NCBI GenBank assembly: GCA_046350095.1
Contig: JAXMBA010000002.1
Coordinates: forward strand, 682,001-746,000
DNA length: 64,000 nt
Source: Urbifossiella sp046350095
Lineage (GTDB): Bacteria > Planctomycetota > Planctomycetia > Gemmatales > Gemmataceae
Direction: 5' to 3'
In this document: positions 17,401 to 25,329 of the stretch, piece by piece
Position numbering within the stretch: position 1 is the first letter of the stretch
Layout: every line of letters starts with the position of its first letter
Notes under the pieces: generated by a model
Database searches by the model: none
What the model saw: only the letters and a program-made list of their open reading frames with translations
What the model was told of the DNA's origin: nothing
Program-made: the position numbers and the translations under genes

Positions 17401-18780
17401 CACAAACAGGTCGCGCTCCATCGCCGCCGTGTCGGGTGGGCCGGGGGTCAGCCGCACGACAGTGCGGCCCTCGGCGGCGTTGCCGCGGGCGCACGCCACG
17501 ACCCGCGCGCCGAGGAGGTACACGCGCCCCTCCAGCGGGTCGCGCTGGGCGTCGAGGTAGAGCCACACGAGGTTCGGGTTCAGGTCGGGCCGGGCGACGG
17601 GGAGCGTGCTGTTCCCCTTGTCGGGGATGAACGGCAGCGCCGCCGTGCCGTCCTTCTTCGCCGACCGGCGGAACATCCGGGCGCGGTGGACGAGCTCGTC
17701 GAGCCGCGGGCCGACCGGCCACGTCGCCGCGAGCCGCTTCACCGCCGCCTCGCGGCCCGGCGCCGCGACGAGGTCGGTCGCGCCGGCGGCCTCGAAGTCC
17801 TTCAGCGCCGCGAGCTCCCCGACCGTGCCGACGCCGCCGCGGCGCAGCGCCTCCTTCTCGGTGCCGGTGAGGTACGGCAGGAGCGACAGGTCTTCCGCCT
17901 CCGCGCTCCACTTCATGCAGAACTCGGCGTACAGGCACCCGTCGCACTTCGCCGACAGGCAGAACGGCAGGTCGGCGAACGGCGCGGTGGCGACGCGGCG
18001 GGCGGCGGAGTCGGCCCCGAGCACGAGGTCGTGCGCGGCCCGCTCGTAGGCGTCCTGGTCGGCCACGACCTCCAGCAGCACGCCGTCCAATGCGAACTCG
18101 GCCCGCCCCGCGGCCGCCAGAGGGGCGGCCGCGGCCGCCTCCTCGGGCGTGGGATCAACCGGCGGGTGGAACAGGATGCCAGTCCGCCGCTCCGCCGCCG
18201 CGACGCCGCCGGCCGCGAGCACAGCGCCGATCATCTGGTGGTAGAACGCGACTTGGAGGCGGTGCTCGACCTTCACCTCGGCGGTCGATTTCATGTCGCC
18301 GACGAGGACGTGCAGGGCGCCGTCGGCGGCCCGCGTCAGCTTGACGAGGTCGGCGTCGCCGCGGACCTGCCAGCCGCCGAGCTCGACGTCGAGCCGCGTT
18401 TGGAGGAGGACGACGGCCGCGCCCGGGGCCAGCGCCGCGGCCTCGCGGGCCATGTCGGTGTTGTTCGCGGGGCGGTTGTGGTCGTAGTTGTCGCGCGCCG
18501 CGTAGTTCACCACCCGGAACCGGCCGCGGAGGTCGCCCTCGACCTGATCCTCGAAGGCGTTCCCGGTCATCGACATGAGCGGCGCCAGGCGCTGGGGCGT
18601 CACGTCGTAGGGCTCCATGAACCGCTGCCCGGCACGCTCGGCCAGCTTCAGCCGGAGGAAGCGCTCGCACTGCTCCAGCCGCACGAATTGCGACACGTCG
18701 GTCGGCGAGACCCGCAGTGCCGCCGTGGAGAGGACCGGGAGGGCGATCGACGGCGTGGGCATGTCGGGTCCGGGCTGCAT
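14479..18780 (-). CDS. RecB/Cas4-like nuclease fused to superfamily 1 helicase (AAA_11/AAA_12)
   Basis: This very large protein (1433 residues) has two enzymatic parts. The N-terminal part is a PD-(D/E)XK nuclease: LVGDMKST near residue 163 and the QhxxY-type HRLQVAFYHQ, plus a Cys cluster (CDGCLYAEFC, near 280) that could bind an Fe-S cluster as in Cas4, AddB or Dna2. The C-terminal part is an SF1 helicase of Dna2/Upf1 type: Walker A QGPPGTGKS near 975, DEAS near 1127 (LVLDEASQMN), GDHRQMPP, then VDTVERFQGGE and AVSRAK. It starts 76 bases after hsdR, probably in the same transcript. An 18-codon frame (18803-18859) overlaps the hsdR stop in between. This domain set resembles stand-alone defence or repair nuclease-helicases. 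A role with HsdR is inferred from position only. Confidence 0.85.
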   Translation of the reverse strand: MQPGPDMPTPSIALPVLSTAALRVSPTDVSQFVRLEQCERFLRLKLAERAGQRFMEPYDVTPQRLAPLMSMTGNAFEDQVEGDLRGRFRVVNYAARDNYDHNRPANNTDMAREAAALAPGAAVVLLQTRLDVELGGWQVRGDADLVKLTRAADGALHVLVGDMKSTAEVKVEHRLQVAFYHQMIGAVLAAGGVAAAERRTGILFHPPVDPTPEEAAAAAPLAAAGRAEFALDGVLLEVVADQDAYERAAHDLVLGADSAARRVATAPFADLPFCLSAKCDGCLYAEFCMKWSAEAEDLSLLPYLTGTEKEALRRGGVGTVGELAALKDFEAAGATDLVAAPGREAAVKRLAATWPVGPRLDELVHRARMFRRSAKKDGTAALPFIPDKGNSTLPVARPDLNPNLVWLYLDAQRDPLEGRVYLLGARVVACARGNAAEGRTVVRLTPGPPDTAAMERDLFVTWTRDLLRAVVEAARSDAEPKAAPLHVVFFDRGAQQVLLEALARNFPAVLGHTPPLYDFLTQIAAFDSPVSSFLADEVRAFKNYPMTCQSLQSLAAYLKFDWSTPHPFRELFRARVFDYLGKLDVDGGSEWYTKRARFGSGIPAEYAYAAWGALPRPDPGAHDDFKDYRPVTVDQLVAFEARRLEAMEHVARRLSGNPNTAKTPFTLPTLADYEDKARDLAGALDEFVRIERLASLADWKSARHAQPEPRVLAGECLLVSYHEADQPPEVAEQNRENERRRLRREAFKAAFDAANTGKKIKYPDDCKWSCEGLTLKLRVETTGVDCDLHEILLLSTIRDCAAVVLCPRLTVDERLPEAERTEFTPTPKQMLYGQRATLTRVTVTATDAAGRATAVVAEVVLQESRGSEHTSPFVFGAFSRPLHDGRLYTLDPCPNEWYTYWCAKVVEGLCDGSPNALYDRLVTPLPPGDGAGSAAQQAFLAGLDAFRAAGHLHAFDPHQSDYIGGHAATPVLLVQGPPGTGKSYSTAFAVFARIQGAMAAGRPLRAFLTCKTHAATDVLLANVLKVQRTLRDLRATDRKLFDRHFDKRLLDVPLYRVGPKEPPPEGVIPLAKDDDKAKGEAFNADAVREHDWAVVGVTPGGTYGMLKKRWSKELFGHELCDLLVLDEASQMNLPEALMAALPLVAGAPVVVVGDHRQMPPIVKHDWDAEARRTFRQYEAYRSLFDTLRLQPTPPPIIRFAESFRLHGAMAKFLCREVYRHDGIDYHSKRADVLAAHPHADAFVAAVLDPAYPLVVVVHDEAASQVRNPFEQALITPVLRALADKAAYGLEPADGLGVVVPHRAQRAALQQAFPELNVLDAATGRPARSAVDTVERFQGGERTVVLVSATESDRGYLLASAGFLLDPRRLTVAVSRAKQKMILVASQSVFSLFSPDAETFANALLWKNLLARTCVSPLWAGAREGVPVAVWGGR

Positions 18781-18856
18781 GAGCCGACGGCAGGGGGAGT
18801 GGGTCAGACCCGGTGCCGGGGCAGGCCGGCAGGACGGACGGGCAGTTCCCGGTCGG

Positions 18857-21784
18857 TCATTCCGTACCCCCGGTGAGCTTGAGCACGGTCTCGGTCACGA
18901 ACCGGCGGAACGACTCGTTCTGCACGAACTGCTTGTAGAACTCGGTGTCGTCCTTCAGGAGCGGCCCCATCACCCGCATCAGCGCGGCGTCGAGTTCGAT
19001 CCGGGCCGCACTCGGGGTGTTCTTCTTCGCGTTCTGGTACGGCTTGTCCGCGGTGATCTTCGGGGCGATGTCGTCGTGAATCCGCTTCACGATCCGGTCG
19101 CAGTCGCTGAACAGGGTGCCGAACTGGTCGTTGAACGACTTCAGGATGCTGCTCAGCCGGTCGAGTTCCGGCTCCGCCGGGCGACCGCCGCCGCTGACCG
19201 GCACCGGCCCGACCTCGGCGTCCTGGTCCGGGAGTGCGACCTGCAGCGCCGCCTGCTTCTCCAGCCGGTAGCTGTCCATGTCGATGGTTTCGAGGATCCC
19301 CCTGGCGAGGTCTTCCTCCTTCGGCGCCGGGAGCTTCGACACCAGGAAGTTCAGCAGGATCGACAGCTTCTCCCACCCCGCGTTCGTGTACGGCAGGACC
19401 GACGCCAGGAAGTCGTAGGTCCGGGTGAACGCCTTCGCCTTCCCCTTGAAATCGACCTGAGCGTCCTCGTCCAGGTGCTGCTCGTAGGCGGCTCGGCATG
19501 CGTCGAGGATCGGGTCGAGGTACTTCTGGCGGTCGGCGCCGTCGAGGTAGAGCTTGGCGAACTGCTCGACCTGCTCCGGCGAGTAGACCTGGTGGCCGTC
19601 AAGCGCCGCCTTCAGGTCGTGGAGCTTGTTGGGGTCGGTTTTCTCGCTCAGGATGGTCGTGCGGTAGTAATCGGAGAAGGCCGCCTCGATGGTCTCGCTG
19701 TTGTTCATGAAGTCGAGGACGAACACGTCGTGCTTCTGCGGGTGCGCCCGGTTCAGTCGCGACAGGGTCTGCACCGCCTTGATGCCCGCCAGCGCCTTGT
19801 CCACGTACATGGTGTGCAAAAGGGGCTCGTCGTACCCGGTCTGGAACTTGTCGGCGCAGACCAGGAAGCGGTAGGGGTCTTCCTGGATGCGGTCGGCGAT
19901 GTCGTTGCCGGGGAAGCCGTTCAGCGACGACTCCGTGACCTTCTCCCCCTGGTACTCAGGCTCCCCGGAGAACGCGACGATCGCCTGGTACGGGCTCTTC
20001 CGCTCCTGCAGGTAGGCTTTGATTGCGTGGAAGTACTGGATCGCCCGCTCGATCCCGCTGCACACGACCATCGCCCGGGCCGCGCCGCCGATCTTCTTTA
20101 GCCCGATGACCTGCTCGTGGAAGTGATCGACCATGATCTCGGCCTTGCGGCGGATGGCGTGGTCGTGGCTCTCGACGTACTTCCGGAGCTTCTTCCGCGC
20201 CTTCTTCGTGTCGAACTCGGGGTCGCCCTCGACCGTCTTGACGAGCTTGTAATACCTGCTCACCGGCGTGTAGCTCTTCAACACGTCGAGGATGAACCGC
20301 TCCTCGATGGCCTGCTTCATCGTGTACGGGTGGAACGGCCGGTGCTTGGTCTTGCCGTCCGGGCCGGGCACCGGCACCCCGAACATCTCGAGCGTCTTGT
20401 TCTTCGGCGTGGCCGTGAAGGCGAAGTAGCTGGCGTTGGTGAGGAGCTTGCGGGACTTCATCCGTTCCTCGAGCGCGTCGTTGATCGCGTCCTCCGGGTC
20501 TGCGTCGTCGGCCAGCGCCTGGTTCATCTTGCTCGCCGTCTTGCCCCCCTGGCTGGAGTGCGCCTCGTCGATGACGATGGCGAAGGTCCGCCCGCGGTGC
20601 TGGTCGCCGATCTCGTCGAGGATGAACGGGAACTTCTGCACCGTGCTGATAATGATCTTCTTGCCGCCCTCGATGAACCGCCGCAGGTCGCCGGAGTGCT
20701 CGGCGTGGCCGACCGTCGCCCCGACCTGGGCGAACTGCTTGATCGTCGCCTGGATCTGCTGGTCGAGGATGCGGCGGTCGGTGATGACGATAATCGAGTC
20801 GAACACCGCCTTATCGGCCTTCCGCACGCCGATGAGCTGGTGGGCGAGCCAGGCGATGGAGTTCGACTTGCCGCTGCCGGCCGAGTGCTGGATCAGGTAG
20901 CGGCTCCCCGCGCCGACCTTCGCCACGTCGTCTAGTACCTTTCGAACGACCTCCAGCTGGTGGAACCGCGGGAAGATCTGCACCGACTTCTTCTTGCCCG
21001 TCTTCGGGTTCTTCTCCTCGACCACCTGGGCGAAGTTCTCCAGGATGTTGGTCAGGCTCGCGGGCGTCAGGATTTCCTGCCACAGGTACGCCGTCTTCAG
21101 CCCGTTCGGGTTCGGCGGGTTGCCGGCGCCGTCCTTGTAGCCCTTGTTGAAGGGGAGGAACCAGGACCCCTTCCCCTTCAACTCCGTACACATCATCACG
21201 TCGCTGTCGTCCACGGCGAAGTGGACGACGCACCGGCTGAACCGGAACAGCGGCTCTTTGGGGTCGCGGTCCGTCTTGTACTGCTCCACCGCGTCGGCGA
21301 CGGTCTGCTTGGTCAGGCTGTTCTTCAGCTCGAAGGTGGCGACCGGCAGGCCGTTGACGAACAGCCCCAGGTCGAGCGCGTTCCGCGTCTCGTCGAGGCT
21401 GTAGCGGAGCTGCCGCGTGACGCTGAAGCGGTTCTTGGCGTGGAGCTCGACCGCCTTCGGGTTGTCCGGCGACGGCGTGGCGTAGAAGAGCGTGAGGTCG
21501 TGAGCGCCGTGCTTGAGGCCATTCCGCAGGACGTGGATGACGCCTTTGGTGCCGACCTCCTTCTCCAGCCGGGCGAGGAACTGCCGGCGGGTGGGGCTGT
21601 CCGAGTCCAGGTCGAGAGCCGCGACGAGTTTGGGCTGCGTGGCCGCGACGAACGCCCGCAGGTGGGCCAGGTCCACGCAGTAGGCGCGGTCGTAGTCCTT
21701 ACTCGCGCCGGGCCGCCAGCCGCCGGCCACGAGACCGTTGACGACGATGCCCTCCAGGCCCTTCTCGCTCGTGTCGGTGGTCAC
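18857..21784 (-). CDS. hsdR: type I restriction enzyme R subunit
   Basis: The protein has 975 residues, full length for the family. The N-terminal endonuclease domain has the ELKN motif at about 152. The translocase motor has Walker A HSAGSGKSNS near 301 and VIDEAHSS near 405, then TATP and the late motif QTLSRLNRAH. Its product would cleave and translocate DNA with HsdM and HsdS. The GTG start at 21784 overlaps the stop of the hsdS remnant (GTGA), so it was originally coupled to hsdS. The gene itself shows no lesion. The modification and specificity genes upstream are broken, so it should be inactive as a restriction enzyme unless partners are encoded elsewhere. Confidence 0.9.
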   Translation of the reverse strand: MTTDTSEKGLEGIVVNGLVAGGWRPGASKDYDRAYCVDLAHLRAFVAATQPKLVAALDLDSDSPTRRQFLARLEKEVGTKGVIHVLRNGLKHGAHDLTLFYATPSPDNPKAVELHAKNRFSVTRQLRYSLDETRNALDLGLFVNGLPVATFELKNSLTKQTVADAVEQYKTDRDPKEPLFRFSRCVVHFAVDDSDVMMCTELKGKGSWFLPFNKGYKDGAGNPPNPNGLKTAYLWQEILTPASLTNILENFAQVVEEKNPKTGKKKSVQIFPRFHQLEVVRKVLDDVAKVGAGSRYLIQHSAGSGKSNSIAWLAHQLIGVRKADKAVFDSIIVITDRRILDQQIQATIKQFAQVGATVGHAEHSGDLRRFIEGGKKIIISTVQKFPFILDEIGDQHRGRTFAIVIDEAHSSQGGKTASKMNQALADDADPEDAINDALEERMKSRKLLTNASYFAFTATPKNKTLEMFGVPVPGPDGKTKHRPFHPYTMKQAIEERFILDVLKSYTPVSRYYKLVKTVEGDPEFDTKKARKKLRKYVESHDHAIRRKAEIMVDHFHEQVIGLKKIGGAARAMVVCSGIERAIQYFHAIKAYLQERKSPYQAIVAFSGEPEYQGEKVTESSLNGFPGNDIADRIQEDPYRFLVCADKFQTGYDEPLLHTMYVDKALAGIKAVQTLSRLNRAHPQKHDVFVLDFMNNSETIEAAFSDYYRTTILSEKTDPNKLHDLKAALDGHQVYSPEQVEQFAKLYLDGADRQKYLDPILDACRAAYEQHLDEDAQVDFKGKAKAFTRTYDFLASVLPYTNAGWEKLSILLNFLVSKLPAPKEEDLARGILETIDMDSYRLEKQAALQVALPDQDAEVGPVPVSGGGRPAEPELDRLSSILKSFNDQFGTLFSDCDRIVKRIHDDIAPKITADKPYQNAKKNTPSAARIELDAALMRVMGPLLKDDTEFYKQFVQNESFRRFVTETVLKLTGGTE

Positions 21785-21924
21785 ACGTCGGCCTCTGCGG
21801 GTGCGTCGTCATCGGAGAGATCGTCGTCCGGCAGGTCGTCGGTCGGGAGCGGTTCCGCAGCCTCGGCGGGCAGCCGCTTCGCTGCCTCACGGACATCCAA
21901 CCTGCCCGTGACGACCTCGGCTGT
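21781..21924 (-). pseudogene. hsdS: type I restriction specificity subunit, C-terminal remnant
   Basis: In a frame shifted from hsdM, 47 codons read TAEVVTGRLDVREAAKRLP and continue into an acidic tail ending ADV before the TGA. The TGxLDVREAAxxLP pattern is the conserved C-terminus of HsdS proteins. All of the target-recognition domains are missing. The remnant begins exactly where hsdM homology ends, which marks a deletion junction. Its stop overlaps the hsdR start. Confidence 0.75.
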
Positions 21925-23332
21925 CGTCCGGCGACAGCTCGCAGTTCTTCTTGCCGAGGTTTTTGCGCAGCGGCCGGAACCACTGCGTCGCGTCGATGAG
22001 CTGGACCTTGCCGCGGCGGTGGGCGGCCTTGCGGTTGGACAGCACCCAGACGTACGTGGCGATGCCGGTGTTGTAAAACATGTTGAGCGGCAGCGCGACG
22101 ATCGCCTCGAGCCAGTCGTTCTCGATCACCCAACGGCGGATGTTGCTCTCGCCCTGGCCGGCGTCGCCGGTGAAGAGCGACGACCCGTTGTGGACCTCGG
22201 CGATGCGGCTGCCGAGGGGCGTCTTGCCGTTCATCTTGCTGACGAGGTTCGCCAGGAAGAGGAGCTGCCCGTCGCTGGACCGGGTGACGAGGCTCAGCTC
22301 CTCGCCGGCGTGGGTGACCCGGAAGCGCGGGTCGCGCATGCCGTCCTTGCCGCCCATCGCCTCCAGGTCCTTCTTCCAGCTCTTCCCGTAGGGCGGGTTG
22401 GAGAGCATGAAGTCGAACTCGCGGGCCGGGAAGGCGTCGCGGGCGAGGGTGGACCACTCGGCCCCGCCGACGACGTGGTCGGCGTTCTCGCCCTCGCCCT
22501 TGAGGAGCATGTCCGCTTTGCAGATGGCGAATGTCTCGGGGTTGATCTCCTGCCCGTAGAGGTGGGTGACGACCTGCTTGCTGCGGCCGGCGGCGAGCGC
22601 CTGCAACGTCTCCTCGGCGACGGTGAGCATGCCGCCGGTGCCGAGGGCGCCGTCGTAAAGGAGGTACGAGCCGGATTCGATCCGGTCGGCGACGGGGAGG
22701 AAGATGAGGCTCGCCATGAGCTTCACGGCGTCGCGCGGGGTCCAGTGCTCGCCGGCCTCCTCGTTGTTCTCCTCGTTGAACTTGCGGACCAGTTCCTCGA
22801 ACACCGTCCCCATCGAGTGGTTGTCCATCGCCGGGTGCTTCACGGTGTTGTCGCCGTTGAGCACCGGGTTCGGGCTGAGGTTGATGTCCGGGTCGAGGAA
22901 CTTGGCGATGAGGGTGCCGAGGGCGTCGGCCTTCGACAGGCGGGGGATGATGTTGCGGAACTCGAAGTTGGTCAGGATGTCCTGGACGTTATCCAAGAAC
23001 CCGTTGAGGTAGGCCTCGAAGTCGGCCTTGAGCTGCTGCTGGTTGGCGCGGGCCTTCAGGTCGCGGAGGGTAAACTTCGAGGTGTTGTAGAACGCCTGTC
23101 CGGCCGCCCCGCACAGGGCGGCCCGCTGCTCGGTGATGCCGGCGTCGTCGAGCATCTTCTTGGTGTCGAGAACGGCTTGCTTGGTCGGCTCCAAGACGGC
23201 GTCGAGCCGGCGGATCACTCACATCGGGAGGATCACGTCGCGGTACTTCCCGCGGACGAACAGGTCGCGCAGGACATCGTCGGCGATGCCCCAGATGAAC
23301 GAGACGATCTTGTTGTGCGTGGCCTGGTCCAT
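21887..23332 (-). pseudogene. hsdM: type I restriction methyltransferase subunit, nonsense mutation and 3' truncation
   Basis: From the ATG at 23332 the sequence reads IVSFIWGIADDVLRDLF, then VRGKYRDVILPM, then a TGA stop (23219-23221), then in the same frame VIRRLDAVLEPTKQAVLDTK. Intact homologues run through this point with Cys or Thr. After the stop, a GTG restart could make a 443-residue product that keeps the SAM-binding DGALGTGGM and catalytic NPPYGKS motifs. The frame then loses homology after ELSPDD (about 21930) and ends at 21887 with unrelated residues. The normal C-terminal region is missing because of the deletion into hsdS. Activity is therefore doubtful. Confidence 0.8.
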
Positions 23333-23525
23333 GCGGCGGCGGTTCCCGGAGAGGGCGATTCGGCGGTAGCTGCGTCGTGCAGGGGTCCGGTCGGCGCGAG
23401 CGTGGAACCGCGCAGCGACAGAGTCGTGTGGGTGTGTTGGCTTCGGAACAGGCAGCTGGGGGTTAGTCTATCAGCCCGGGTAAGAATCTGAAGGTCGAAC
23501 CGAGTGCCACTCACGGGGCAGGCTC

Positions 23526-23735
23526 GTGAGACTTGGGTACCCGATCCACCGCTTCTCGCTCTGCTGGAGGTGGTTCGAGCCGAACTACCGGCCGCAGTCA
23601 TCCGACCAACTGGCCGCCGCCCGCGAGCGCCGGGAGCAGAAGGCCGTCGAGAATGAGGCCGATGGGTCGTTGTTCACCGAGCAGATTCGCGAAGAAGGAT
23701 ACGTACCGAAGAAGCGGAAGGACCGAGGCCGTTGA
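23526..23735 (+). CDS. small hypothetical protein
   Basis: This is a 69-codon frame with a GTG start and protein-like content (QLAAARERREQKAVENEADG) and a basic C-terminus (YVPKKRKDRGR). It is divergent from hsdM and is followed by a strong hairpin at 23780-23810. No family was recognised. Confidence 0.35.
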   Translation: MRLGYPIHRFSLCWRWFEPNYRPQSSDQLAAARERREQKAVENEADGSLFTEQIREEGYVPKKRKDRGR

Positions 23736-23779
23736 CAGGCAGCGCCGACAGCACGATCTTCGCAGGCGTGTAAACGCTA

Positions 23780-23810
23780 ATGCCTCCGGGCGTCTTCGTC
23801 CCGGAGGCAT
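23780..23810. terminator. bidirectional hairpin between convergent genes
   Basis: A perfect 11-bp inverted repeat (ATGCCTCCGGG and its complement) with a 9-base loop lies between the convergent genes 23526-23735 and 23831-24340. There is no long T tract, so it is terminator-like rather than a classical rho-independent signal. Confidence 0.5.
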
Positions 23811-23830
23811 CGGCTCCATCCCGTGTTCCG

Positions 23831-24340
23831 TCACGCGGCCCGGCGAATCCCCCGCCGTTTGGACCACTCCGTGCGGATGACCTCCCCGTTCGCGTCGGAG
23901 TACTCGACGCAGCGGCCGAACGGCACCGGAGCGTTCTCCGCAGGGATCACCAGTTCCGGCGGCAGCGCCCGCGCCCGCTCCATCTCCTCGTCGCTCATGA
24001 TCACGATGGTCGTGTCCTCGATCTCGCCCTTCTCGTTGAGCAGGAACGTCTTCCGCTTCGGCGCCTCGTCGTACGACTTGCCGTTGCCCCGGGCCGGCTT
24101 CACCATCGGCAGGACGGAGAGGATCTCGCCCGCGTCCTTCCTCTCGATCTCGAACTCCACCCAAGAGTTTCCGATCGTCATCCGGACGACGAACACCTCG
24201 CCCTTCAACGTGACCGACAGCCGCCATCCCTTCCCCTTGTGCCACCCGATCACCCGGAAGGTGGGCAACTCCCCCGCGAACGTCGAGGGACCGGTTCCGG
24301 GCGATCGGGCCGTGGAACGTATCGACATAGCATCCTCCAC
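23831..24340 (-). CDS. hypothetical protein
   Basis: The protein has 169 residues and is beta-rich in its centre (GWRLSVTLKGEVFVVRMTIG, WVEFEIERKDAGEIL), with a charged C-terminal third containing VIMSDEEMERARALPPEL. The ATG at 24328 (MSIRSTARS) is an alternative start. No signature was recognised. It shows no sequence link to the restriction genes, and its 5' neighbour is a pseudogene on the other strand. Confidence 0.55.
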   Translation of the reverse strand: MEDAMSIRSTARSPGTGPSTFAGELPTFRVIGWHKGKGWRLSVTLKGEVFVVRMTIGNSWVEFEIERKDAGEILSVLPMVKPARGNGKSYDEAPKRKTFLLNEKGEIEDTTIVIMSDEEMERARALPPELVIPAENAPVPFGRCVEYSDANGEVIRTEWSKRRGIRRAA

Positions 24341-24632
24341 GCGGCGTGTCTGCCGGTCCCAGGTGCTCAGGTCGGCAGGTCGCGGTTCGGCCGCTTGCGA
24401 ACCGCTCTGACATCCCGTGCCGGCGAGGGCAATTTTTGCGCGGATCGGACCGCCATGATGGGTACAAGCCGCCTTAACCCGTTGCGAAATGGCGGGTTTG
24501 AAAATGTTGCCGATTTTTTACAGGGAGTCGAGGTGCCGAATCGAGGGCTCGCCCGCCATCGGAACAGCGTCATCTGCTGGCCGGCGCCCGGCCGGACCCG
24601 CCGAGGTACCATCCCCAAGGGAATCGATCGCC

Positions 24633-25033
24633 ATGCTCACACTTGCAGCGCCTGACCTGCGCCTGTTCTGGTCCGCCTACGACCTGCTCGACCTGGCCAG
24701 CGGTAGTATCGACGTGCTCGGGTTCCAGGCAGGCTACATCGCCTTGGCGGACAAGCTGCTGCCGGGCTTCAGCGCGGGGACTACCTCGCCGCGCTACGTC
24801 TCCATGTTGTGCGCGGCGGTCGCGGCGGCGGATGATCGCACGAAACCGCACACCTGCGTCAACACCAGGAGGACGAACGGGTGCCCACCCAGATTGGGCT
24901 GCGGACGGCCAACGCCTCTGCCATCTCCTTGTACGACCCGTTGTCGGGGCAGTTGTACGTCACCGGACGCCGGAGCAGACCGTCTGGCCGGCAAGTTCTC
25001 GATCCGATCTGGGATCTCCCGCAATTCCCGTAA
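24633..25033 (+). pseudogene. remnant of an unidentified accessory gene
   Basis: From the ATG at 24633, about 68 codons look like a real protein start (LFWSAYDLLDLASGSIDVLG, then SPRYVSMLCAAVAAAD). They then run into a Cys/Arg/Pro-rich artefact. From 24842 another frame is protein-like for about 63 codons (LRTANASAISLYDPLSGQLY, ending DPIWDLPQFP at a TAA at 25031-25033). This suggests a frameshift or a recombination junction near 24836-24842. The N-terminal pattern resembles proteins seen near phage-defence genes, but no family can be named with confidence. Confidence 0.4.
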
Positions 25034-25059
25034 AACGTCGCCTGCTCCCGCAATTCCCG
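25016..25059. repeat. tandem direct repeats, probable integrase arm-type sites
   Basis: CTCCCGCAATTCCCG occurs at 25016-25030 and again at 25045-25059. The palindrome GCGGGAGTTCCCGC upstream of the neighbouring integrase (26599-26612) carries the same TTCCCGC half-sites. The pattern (tandem repeats at the left end, palindrome at the right end) matches the one seen for the integrase at 48503-49741. The role as integrase-binding sites is inferred. Confidence 0.45.
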
Positions 25060-25261
25060 CTATTCGAGTACGGCAAATAACGCCGCTTGCATCGCGGACG
25101 AAGTATGCGAAAATGCTATATTTCCTGGGCAGTCGAGGCAGCAGCTTCGTAATCGACAGGGGGCTTGTGGATCTGGCCATCGCGGGTTCAGTTCCCCCAC
25201 AAACAACCAGCAATCCGCACGGCAGTCCAGAGCAGGCCGGGTTAAGCTAAGCTGAGGCGCG

Positions 25262-25320
25262 ATTAGACCCTGACCGACCGTTCCTGAGGGTACGGCCGGC
25301 CAGGGTCTAATTCTTTCTCC
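25262..25320. terminator. strong hairpin with T-rich tail
   Basis: A 15-bp stem with one mismatch (ATTAGACCCTGACCG against CGGCCAGGGTCTAAT) is followed on the + strand by TCTTTCTC. It sits just downstream of the leftward integrase stop at 25330 and can terminate transcription from either side. Confidence 0.65.
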
Positions 25321-25329
25321 CTACGCCTG

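Noticed and set aside
14878..18876. A 1332-codon open frame on the + strand
   Set aside because: It is the antisense shadow of the nuclease-helicase gene. Its product is a monotonous Arg/Val/Gly/His-rich chain without any domain, as expected opposite a GC-rich gene.
23219..23221. The TGA in hsdM as a selenocysteine codon (a Cys is common there in homologues)
   Set aside because: The residue is structural, not catalytic, no selenocysteine insertion element can be argued, and hsdM is already truncated at its 3' end. A nonsense mutation is simpler.
1..25000. A third copy of the tRNA-Phe core marking the left end of the large accessory region
   Set aside because: Reading through the region for CCCAGGGTTGAACTGGGG-like sequence on both strands found none. 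The left part may belong to an element with another site, or its core lies outside or has decayed.
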